Assembly (NCBI GenBank): GCA_903813345.2
Contig: CAIIXF020000008.1
Coordinates: 32,326,867-32,390,866, forward strand
DNA length: 64,000 nucleotides
Direction of reading: 5' to 3'
DNA from: Owenia fusiformis
Lineage: Eukaryota; Annelida; Polychaeta; Sabellida; Oweniidae
The position numbers and the translations under genes are program-made. Below are positions 38,401 through 50,400 of the stretch, piece by piece. The number at the start of each line of letters is the position of its first letter. The first letter of the stretch is position 1. The notes beneath the pieces were generated by a model. That model saw nothing but the letters and a program-made list of their open reading frames with translations. It ran no database searches and was not told the origin of the DNA.

Positions 38401-41400
38401 GAGAGAGTACAATGTATGATATACAATGTGTATGTTCCAGATATGACAACTGTATTGTGCTACTTGTCCCCTTACTAGAGCACTGTATATGATGTGTCTA
38501 TGCCAGTGTTAACAACTGCCCTGAGAGAGTACAATGTATGATATACAATGTGTATGTTCCAGATATGATGACTGTGTTGTGCTACTTGTCCCCTTACTAG
38601 AGCACAGTATGAGATGAGTCTATGCCAGTGTTAACAACTGCCCTGAGAGAGTACAATGTATGATATACAATGTGTATGTTCCAGATATGATAACTGTATT
38701 GTGCTACTTGTCCCCTTACTAGAGCATAGTATGAGGTGTGTCTATGCCAGTGTGAACAACTGCCCCGGGAGAGTACAATGTATGATATACAATGTGTATG
38801 TTCCAGATATGACAACTATGTTGTGCTACTTGTCCCCTTACTAGAGCACAGTATGAGATGTGTCTATGCCAGTGTGAACAACTGCACTGAGAGAGTACAA
38901 TGTATGATATACAATGTGTATGTTCCAGATATGACAACTGTGTTGTGCTACTTGTCCCCTTACTAGAGCACAGTATGAGATGTGTCTATGCCAGTGTGAA
39001 CAACTGCACTGAGAGAGTACAATGTATGATATACAATGTGTATGTTCCAGATATGACAACTGTGTTGTGCTACTTGTCCCCTTACTAGAGCACAGTATGA
39101 GATGTGTCTATGCCAGTGTTAACAACTGCCCTGAGAGAGTACAATGTATGATACACAATGTGTATGTTCCAGATATGACATCTGTGTTGTGCTACTTGTC
39201 CCCTTACTAGAGCACAGTATGAGATGTGTCTATGCCAGTGTGAACAACTGCCCTGAGAGAGTACAATGTATGATATACAATGTGTATGTTCCAGGTATGA
39301 CAACTGTGTTGTGCTACTTGTCCCCTTACTAGAGCACAGTATGAGATGTGTCTATGCCAGTGTGAACAACTGCACTGAGAGAGTACAATGTATGATATAC
39401 AATGTGTATGTTCCAGATATGACAACTGTGTTGTGCTACTTGTCCCCTTACTAGAGCACAGTATGAGATGTGTCTATGCCAGTGTAAACAACTGCCCTGA
39501 GAGAGTACAGTGTATGATATACAATGTGTATGTTCCAGATATGACAACTGTGTTGTGCTACTTGTCCCCTTACTAGAGCATAGTATGAGATGTGTCTATG
39601 CCAGTGTGAACAACTGCACTGAGAGAGTACAATGTATGATATACAATGTGTATTAGGGTGGTCCAAAATATGGCGAAAAACCAACTTTGTTTCAGATCAT
39701 CTTCCTCATTTCACTTACTGTTGTCCATGACCTAAAACACATGCACACCAAATTTTAAGACCCAAATCACATGGGAAATTTACCCACGCTTCGACTGAAA
39801 ATTCGGTTATTTCATGATTTTTTGCTATTTTCGATAAATTGTCATCTCCCTTTTCCTGGTATAATATGTTCTATTTTTTCATAATAAACATTTTTGTAGG
39901 ACTCTTTATTACTTCATAATACTAGGAACCCATACACCAAATGTTGAGACCCAAATCCCATGGGAAATTTACCCACGCTTCGACTGAAAAATTCGGTTAT
40001 TTCATGATTTTTTGCTATTTTCGATAAATTGCCATCTCCATTTTCCTGGTATAAAATGGTAGATGTCTTTTCATAATAAATATTCTTGGATGACTCTTTA
40101 TTACTTCATAATACTTAGGAACCCATACATCAAATTTTGAGACCCAAATCCCATGGGAAATTTACCCACGCTTCGACTGAAAAATTGGGTTATTTCATAT
40201 ACAATACAATACATCTCTATTTTCCTGGTATTATATGTTTCTATTTTTTATAATAAATATTTTGGGAGGACTCTTTATTACTTCATAATACGAGGAACCC
40301 ATACCCCAAATATGCACCAAATTTTGAGACCCTGGCCCCATGAGAAATTAATTCATGCTTCAACCAAAAATTTGTGATTTTCTGCGAATTTTCTCCTATT
40401 TTCAATAGATCAACATTAATCTTTTATTTAGATTTTAAACATTTTAGGAGGACATTAATACGTTCTTAATACTAGGAACCCATACATTTAATGTGTACCA
40501 AATGTTTAGACCTGAACCCCATGGGAAATTCACGTTTGCTTTGATCATATACTTTTGATTTTTGTCGTTTAGAGCGCCATATCATTGTTGTGTGATGTGC
40601 AATTTGTAATAAATTGTATTACACGTTGTCTTAATTATCCTGTTTGGCCTTACATACGTTACATCGTGAAAGATGGTTATAAAGTACTTTAAGGTAATTC
40701 CTTATTTTCAGTTTTAATGGCTTTAATGGCTTCCTAATTGGAGCCCCGTGTTTTTTCAGGAACACATAACTCATTCCATTCAGATGCACAAACAGTGTAT
40801 AAACATAGCACATAGTACATTATAGAAAATTACTAACCATCAGCTAATAATCTAAATACATATTTGAACTCAGTGTAAAATTGAAAGAGCTGACCAAGTA
40901 TAGAATGAGTTCCAGAAATAACATTGGACTCCACTTAAAATTTCTGAACATACAGAATTACCTTAAGTGTTTCTCATTGCTCTTCCTATCTTCTACATTG
41001 TGTACTTTCAGGGCATGAACATTTTCAGAGAAATGACAAAGCTCAGTGGAAGCTCAAATCCCTTGAAGATTTGGTACAGGCTTACTGGTTACAACAGAGA
41101 CCATGCCATTGATACATTGATCAATCAAAAAATCATTTCTCCAAAGAAAATCAAATTTGATATTTGACCTTACCCTGCAAAGATGTGAGAAAGAATATGA
41201 CATCTCACACAAATCCAAACAAAGTCCTGTGATGTATCCCTACTGAAACCAACAAACCAAATCTTCAAGGCATTTGAGTTGCTGTTGAGTCATCACTTCT
41301 TAATATTAACCACAGTATATAAATGTACAAGTAAAAGATCCTAAATTTTCCCCAAACTACTGAATTTGTCGCCTTTCAATAAGACTTAAAGTCATGATAT

Positions 41401-44400
41401 TTAGGTGTTTCTTTGGATTAAGAAGGAATTACCATAATGTTTATTAACATATTATGCCCCTAAAACAGACATCATAAGCACCAGTTTTCAGTCAAAGCAT
41501 GGGTAACGTTCTCATTAGATTTGGGTCTCAAAATTTGGTGGATATTTGGTGTATGGGTTTTTAGTATTATGAAGTAATAAAGAGTCCTCAAAAATGTTTA
41601 TTATAAAAACATATCGTACCAGGAAAATGAAGACAGCAATTTACTGAAAATCGGAAAAAATGTGAAAATCACAATTTTTCAGTCAAACCATGGGTAAATT
41701 TCCCATGGGATTTGGGTCTCAAAATGTATGGGTTCCTAGTAAGTAATAAAGAGTCATCCAAAAATATTTATTATGAAAAAATAGAAACATATTATACCAG
41801 GAAAATGGAGACAGTAATCTATTGAAAATCGGACAAAACTGTGAAAATCACAATTTTTCAGTCAAAGCATGGGTAAATTTCACATGGGATTTGGGTCTCA
41901 AAATTTGGTGTTTGGGCTCCTAGTATTATTAAGTAATAAAGAGTCCTACAAAAATGTTTATTATGAAAAAATAGAAACATTTTATACCAGGAAAAAGGAG
42001 ATGGCAATTTATCGAAAAAAGCAAAAAAATCATGAAATAACCGAATTTTTCAGTCAAAGCGTGGGTAAATTTCCCATGGGATTTGGGTCTCAAAATTTGG
42101 TGTGCAGGTGTTTTAGGTCATGGACAACAGTAAGTCAAATGAGGAAAATGATCCGAAAGAAAGTTGGTTTTTCGCCATATTTTGGACCACCCTAATGTGT
42201 ATGTTCCAGATATGATAACTGTGCTACTTGTCCCCTTACTAGAGCATAGTATATGATGTGTCTATGCCAGTGTTAACAACTGCCCTGAGAGAGTACAATG
42301 TATGATATACAATGTGTATGTTCCAGATATGACAACTGTGTTTTGCTACTTGTCCCCTTACTAGAGCATAGTATGAGATGTGTCTATGCCAGTGTTAACA
42401 ACTGCCCTGAGAGAGTACAATGTATGATATACAATGTGTATGTTCCAGATATGACAACTGTGTTTTGCTACTTGTCCCCTTACTAGAGCATAGTATGAGA
42501 TGTGTCTATGCCAGTGTGAACAACTGCACTGAGAGTACAGTGTATGATATACAATGTGTATGTTCCAGATATGACAACTGTGTTGTGCTACTTGTCCCCT
42601 TACTAGAGCATAGTATGAGATGTGTCTATGCCAGTGTGAACAACTGCCCAGAGAGAGTACAATGTATGACATGCAATGTGTATGTTCCAGATATGATTTC
42701 TGTGTTGTGCTACTTGTCCCCTTACTAGAGCACAGTATGAGGTGTGTCTATGCCAGTGTGAACAACTGCACTGAGAGAGTACAATGTATGATATACAATG
42801 TGTATGTTCCAGATATGACAACTGTATTGTGCTACTTGTCCCCTTACTAGAGCACAGTATGAGATGTGTCTATGCCAGTGTGAACAACTGCACTGAGAGA
42901 GTACAATGTATGATATACAATGTGTATGTTCCAGATATGATGACTGTGTTGTGCTACTTGTCCCCTTACTAGAGCACAGTATGAGATGTGTCTATGCCAG
43001 TGTTAACAACTGCCCTGAGAGAGTACAATGTATGATATACAATGTGTATGTTCCAGATATGACAATTGTGTTGTGCTACTTGTCCCCTTACTAGAGCACA
43101 GTATGAGATGTGTCTATGCCAGTGTGAACAACTGCCCCGGGAGAGTACAATGTATGATATACAATGTGTATGTTCCAGATATGACAACTGTGTTGTGCTA
43201 CTTGTCCCCTTACTAGAGCACAGTATGAGATGTGTCTATGCCAGTGTTAACAACTGCCCTGAGAGAGTTCAATGTATGATATACAATGTGTATGTTCCAG
43301 ATATGATAACTGTGTTGTGCTACTTGTCCCCTTACTAGGGCATAGTATGAGATGTGTCTATGCCAGTGTGAACAACTGCCCTGAGAGAGTTCAATGTATG
43401 ATATGCAATGTGTATGTTCCAGATATGGCAACTGTGTTGTGCTACTTGTCCCCTTACTAGAGCACAGTATGAGATGTGTCTATGCCAGTGTTAACAACTG
43501 CACTGAGAGAGTACAATGTATGATAAACAATGTGTATGTTCCAGATATGACAACTGTGTTGTGCTACTTGTCCCCTTACTAGAGCACAGTATGAGATGTG
43601 TCTACGCCAGTGTGAACAACTGCACTGAGAGAGTACAATGTATGATATACAATGTGTATGTTCCAGATATGATGACTGTGTTGTGCTACTTGTCCCCTTA
43701 CTAGAGCACAGTATGAGATGAGTCTATGCCAGTGTTAACAACTGCCCTGAGAGAGTACAATGTATGATATACAATGTGTATGTTCCAGATATGACAACTG
43801 TATTGTGCTACTTGTCCCCTTACTAGAGCATAGTATGAGATGTGTCTATGCCAGTGTGAACAACTGCACTGAGAGAGTACGATGTATGATATACAATGTG
43901 TATGTTCCAGATATGATGACTGTGTTGTGCTACTTGTCCCCTTACTAGAGCACAGTATGAGATGTGTCTATGCCAGTGTGAACAACTGCCCTGAGAGAGT
44001 ACAATGTATGATATACAATGTGTATGTTCCAGATATGATAACTGTGTTGTGCTACTTGTCCCCTTACTAGAGCACAGTATGAGATGTGTCTATGCCAGTG
44101 TGAACAACTGCCCTGAGAGAGTACAATGTATGATATACAATGTGTATGTTCCAGATATGACAACTGTGTTGTGCTACTTGTCCCCTTACTAGAGCACAGT
44201 ATGAGATGTGTCTATGCCAGTGTTAACAACTGCCCAGAGAGAGTACGATGTATGATATACAATGTGTATGTTCCAGATATGATGACTGTGTTGTGCTACT
44301 TGTCCCCTTACTAGAGCACAGTATGAGATGTGTCTATGCCAGTGTGAACAACTGCCCAGAGAGAGTACGATGTATGATATACAATGTGTATGTTCCAGAT

Positions 44401-47400
44401 ATGATGACTGTGTTGTGCTACTTGTCCCCTTACTAGAGCACAGTATGAGATGTGTCTATGCCAGTGTGAACAACTGCCCTGAGAGAGTACAATGTATGAT
44501 ATACAATGTGTATGTTCCAGATATGATAACTGTGTTGTGCTACTTGTCCCCTTACTAGAGCACAGTATGAGATGTGTCTATGCCAGTGTGAACAACTGCC
44601 CTGAGAGAGTACAATGTATGATATACAATGTGTATGTTCCAGATATGATAACTGTGTTGTGCTACTTGTCCCCTTACTAGAGCACAGTATGAGATGTGTC
44701 TATGCCAGTGTGAACAACTGCCCCGGGAGAGTACAATGTATGATATACAATGTGTATGTTCCAGATATGACAACTGTATTGTGCTACTTGTCCCCTTACT
44801 AGAGCACAGTATGAGATGAGTCTATGCCAGTGTTAACAACTGCCCTGAGAGAGTACAATGTATGATATACAATGTGTATGTTCCAGATATGACAACTGTG
44901 TTGTGCTACTTGTCCCCTTACTAGAGCACAGTATGAGATGTGTCTATGCCAGTGTTAACAACTGCACTGAGAGAGTACAATGTATGATATACAATGTGTA
45001 TGTTCCAGATATGACAACTGTGTTGTGCTACTTGTCCCCTTACTAGAGCACAGTATGAGATGTGTCTATGCCAGTGTTAACAACTGCCCTGAGAGAGTAC
45101 AATGTAGGATATACAATGTGTATGTTCCAGATATGACAACTATGTTGTGCTACTTGTCCCCTTACTAGAGCACAGTATGAGATGTGTCTATGCCAGTGTT
45201 AACAACTGCACTGAGAGAGTACAATGTATGATAAACAATGTATATGTTCCAGATATGACAACTGTGTTGTGCTACTTGTCCCCTTACTAGAGCATAGTAT
45301 ATGATGTGTCTATGCCAGTGTTAACAACTGCCCTGAGAGAGTTCAATGTATGATATACAATGTGTATGTTCCAGATATGATAACTGTGCTACTTGTCCCC
45401 TTACTAGAGCATAGTATATGATGTGTCTATGCCAGTGTTAACAACTGCCCTGAGAGAGTTCAATGTATGATATACAATGTGTATGTTCCAGATATGATAA
45501 CTGTGTTGTGCTACTTGTCCCCTTACTAGAGCACAGTATGAGATGAGTCTATGCCAGTGTTAACAACTGCCCTGAGAGAGTACAATGTATGATAAACAAT
45601 GTATATGTTCCAGATATGACAACTGTGTTGTGCTACTTGTCCCCTTACTAGAGCATAGTATGAGATGTGTCTATGCCAGTGTTAACAACTGCACTGAGAG
45701 AGTACAATGTAAGATATGCAATGTGTATGTTCCAGATATGATTACTGTGTTGTGCTACTTGTCCCCTTACTAGAGCATAGTATGAGGTGTGTCTATGCCA
45801 GTGTTAACAACTGCCCTGAGAGAGTACAATGTAGGATATACAATGTGTATGTTCCAGATATGACAACTGTGTTGTGCTACTTGTCCCCTTACTAGAGCAC
45901 AGTATGAGATGAGTCTATGCCAGTGTTAACAACTGCCCTGAGAGAGTACAATGTATGACATGCAATGTGTATGTTCCAGATATGACAACTATGTTGTGCT
46001 ACTTGTCCCCTTACTAGAGCACAGTATGAGATGTGTCTATGCCAGTGTTAACAACTGCACTGAGAGAGTACAATGTATGATATACAATGTGTATGTTCCA
46101 GATATGACAACTGTGTTGTGCTACTTGTCCCCTTACTAGAGCACTGTATATGATGTGTCTATGCCAGTGTTAACAACTGCACTAAGAGAGTACAATGTAT
46201 TATATACAATGTGTTTGTTCCAGATATTACAACTGTGTTGTGCTGCTTGTTCCCTTACTAGAGCACAGTATGAGGTGTGTCTATGCCAGTGTTAACAACT
46301 GCCCTGAGAGAGTACTAACTGCCGAATCAGCTGTACACTTTACTACTTTTGACGAGGTACATATTAAACCACAACAAGCAAAAATATAATGAAGTTATTA
46401 GGGTAGTCAAAAAAGTTGTCCTCAACAATTTTTGCATCATGTATTTTTAGAAGTAAGTTGATATCAGTGGCAAATTATTTGTTTGTGATAATGACTGTAA
46501 TCCTGTTTATTGACCAATTTGGAATTTGGTAACAGAACATGTAGCATTCTATATTAATTAAAACCGATGTGTTTAGATCACATGGTGAGCCCCATAGAAT
46601 CACCAACTCGTCTGTTTGTCCATCAGTCTGTCAACAGTTCTTTATGAAATCTGAGACTGAATTGTGGTAATTTACACCACTTTTTATAAGGATATAGCTC
46701 CTACTTTTGCTTGTTTTGGACAACTCAGCATTTTTACTATACTATAAGTAATTGATTTATAGTATTCATAACTTTCCAGAGGACACGTATGTCCTAATTT
46801 CATATTTTGTTTTGTTTTAGATACTGAGCCCAGTGTTACAAGACGGGTCCATAAATAAACTCAGAGAATGTCTAGGAGATGGCTGTTTGGTAATTTGAAT
46901 AAATACTATGAAAAAGTGTGAGCAATGAATATATGGATGTTAATTAGTATGTATACCTACTAGATATTTTTTGCAAAATATTCTAACACTCTATCATTAT
47001 ATGGGCAGGGCCCCCCATATCTATGGCAACTACCTCACCAACGTTTTACAGCACAATGTTATTAATTCTGACATTTCTATATGTCACCACCAAAAATGGT
47101 GACATATTGTTATGGTCTCCAACTTTGTAATGGTGCTAGGGAGTTAGCGTCTGGCAGTCTAAATTCAGCATCTGTAACAAATGGCAGTTGGTGACATTTT
47201 GCATGTTAATGCCTTGTTAATTCCTATAATTTATTTATTGCCGAACCACCATTTAAAGCCACACTTATTTTTAGATCCTGGAAATAAGCCACCAAACAAG
47301 GCATCTAAGTGCACACTGTTCATTCTCATTGGCTTAAGTTCATACTTATTTTCAGATGGTTTTCATGGATTATCTAGTGTATCCTGAAGGTGTTAGATTC

Positions 47401-50400
47401 CGGGATAGACTCAGTCATGGTCAGTTTGACCTCTCTACTATAGGACAACATGTGGCGGCATCTATACTAGCCATCAGTCTCACAACAGCTGCCAGGTTTC
47501 TGCCCGAGGATGCTAATGTAACCAAGGTATTCTATTTAAAGGTTCCATCTAAAGTTAACGACTATTGTATTTTTCAATGTTTAGATATTTTGCTTGGGGT
47601 CTAAAAGAATGGATGTTATTTACTAATAGAAGGTTTTATTTAGAAGTTTATATTGAGACTAACCTGGGTTGTTTACATTTGGAGGCTACTGTTCTACTTC
47701 CATTGTTAGTTGAGCTAGATTACATTTTCATGGTCTGGCTCATTTTTTGTCCCATTTTTAATCCGCCATAGATTACCATTGTTAAAAAACCTAGAAATGG
47801 GAACAATTGCCATATGATCTGTACACTTTTGGCTAGTCCCAGTTGCATTTAAATAAGACAAGTTTTACTGTGCTCATCTCTATGCAGGTTTTGTTTATTT
47901 TCAGAGTGATACCTTGGCATCACTTATATCAGATATGAACTGTTATGAATCAAGATTCCATCCAATATCATTGCTCAAACGAGACATTCTTGATGCAGGA
48001 CACCAGCTGTCAGAGTGGCAATGTATCCAACACATCATAGAATCCTGTGATACAAAACTGTAAGCGCATCTCATGGTATTTTGAATACAAGGAGTCCAAT
48101 AAAGTGAACAATTAAAGAAATAAAATAATAAAACGTCCATGCATGCTTATTCATAATAGCAATCTTGAATAAAGAAACTTTAGCATCAATTTTGCAAAAG
48201 TACAATAGTATAGTGAGGGGTGAAAAATTGAGGGCTACTTGTAAGGTCATACTCTATGTACACCATGATATGAGCTATGCATTTTTGAAATAACTTCTTA
48301 TTTTTTGTTGAAACTTGGAAACCTCATGAATTCAGAGACAGTTGCATTTAAATGAATAAAGACTTTGATTTTGATAAAAGCTGATCAACCATTATATCTA
48401 ATTTTGATCATTGTACTTTTTACTTTTTCAGGAAATCACTAGATAGAGACAAAGAAACAATTTGTAAAGCAATAACCACCATTTGTAGAAAACTCAAGGA
48501 ATATCCTTGTCTGAAATGACTCGAGTTGGCCCAATTGATACACCCCTACCTCAGCTTAGAGGCCTTAATCAGTGTTTGTGGACATCACAAAGTGGCCACT
48601 CTCTATCGTTATCAACAAGTCAAACTCATAAATGATGCAGTACAATCGTGCTCTACTCCAAATGGACCAAATGAATTTTTGAATGTTGATCATTCTAGTC
48701 ATGATTGTGATAAAACTGATAAAACTCATTCTGCAGCATATTCAGAAACCTGTGATAAAGCTGGCTGTGATACCAATGGCTGTGATACCGCTAGATCAAA
48801 CTGCTGTGATAAGATTGATAGTGATAGCATTAAACCTGGCCCCACAAAGACAACTTGTGATATTGTCAGGTCTGACTGTTGTGATGATGTTAAAGATAAC
48901 ATTGAAACTAATAGTGGCGAGACATATATGAGTGATAATTCTCTGGGACATGTCAATCACATAAGTAATAATTCTAACCACGCAAATGATATCAATCAAA
49001 GCAAAATAAAAGCTCTCCAAAGAGATCAATCTAGAAACTCTAGTCAGTTAAGGAGCAATCCTTATGAACATTTTAACGGACCATCTGAAGAGGAGGTGAT
49101 TCGGCTATGTAGAAATATATTGTGTTCATGTAAGGCGGTCAGTGTACAGATCCAGGGAGTGCTGCAGACCAGGAGGTCACAGTTGGAGGCGAAACAACTT
49201 CATTCAAGACAAAGAAACACATATAATACTATGTTACAAATGTAAGTAATCAACATGTGATCCGATTCAAGCATCTGTGTTACTCCATATACCCCATTTT
49301 TGAAAACAAAAGTTGATTTTAAAAAATTGACAAAAGTTATTTTATTTTGCCATTAGGTCCATCTTCAGAATTTTTATCGTACCTAACAAGAGGTACGATA
49401 TTGTAGTCAGCTTGACAGGTGGCGGGCGGCGTCTCACTTTTCATCTTGTCTACAGGTTTCCAGCCAAACCATTTGAGGGATTCATCTGAAATTTTCAGGG
49501 ATGTTTCTACGTATCAATGTCAAGACTTGATTAGTTTTTGGCCATTGTGAGTTAATTTTAAGGTGGCCATTTTGGATTTTCCGTCCTAAAATCTTCACTT
49601 TCAAGACTTGTCTACAGGTTTCCAGCCAAACCATTTGAGGGATTCATCTGAAATTTTCAGGGATGTTTCTACATATCAACGTCATGAACTGATTGGTTTT
49701 TGGGCATTCTGGGTAAATTTTAAGGTGGCCATTTTGGATTTTCTGTCCTAAAATCTTCACTTTCAAGACTTGTCTACAGGTTTCCAGCCAAACCATTTGA
49801 GGGATTCATCTGAAATTTTCAGGGATGTTTCTACGTATCAATGTCAAGAACTGATTAGTTTTTGGCCATTGTGAGTAAATTTTAAGGTGGCCATTTTGGA
49901 TTTTCCGTCCTAATATCTTCACTTTCAAGACTTGTCTACAGATTTTCAGCCAAACCATTTGAGGGATTCATCTGAAATTTTCAGGGATGTTACTACATAT
50001 CAACGTCAAGAACTGATTGGTTTTTGGGCATTCTGGATAATTTTTAAGGTGGCCATTTTGGATTTTCCGTCCTAAAATCGTCACTTTCAAGACTTGTCTA
50101 CAGGTTTCCAGCCAAACCATTTGAGGGATTCATCTGAAATTTTCAGGGATGTTTCTACGTATCAATGTCAAGAACTGATTAGTTTTTGGCCATTGTGAGT
50201 AAATTTTAAGGTGGCCATTTTGGATTTTCCGTCCTAAAATCTTCACTTTCAAGACTTGTATACAGATTTTCAGCCAAACCATTTGAGGGATTCATCTGAA
50301 ATTTTCAGGGATGTTTCTACATATCAATGTCAAGAACTGATTGGTTTTTGGGCATTCTGGGTAATTTTTAAGGTGGCCATTTTGGATTTTCCGTTCTAAA

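Noticed and set aside
36664-46389. Dozens of 62-, 72- and 76-residue frames on both strands
   Set aside because: They arise from the 122-bp period with recurring stops. Only the final complete copy belongs to a gene.
48501-48530. Tiny intron removing the in-frame TGA
   Set aside because: The only GT-AG pair is 17 bases apart, too short for splicing.
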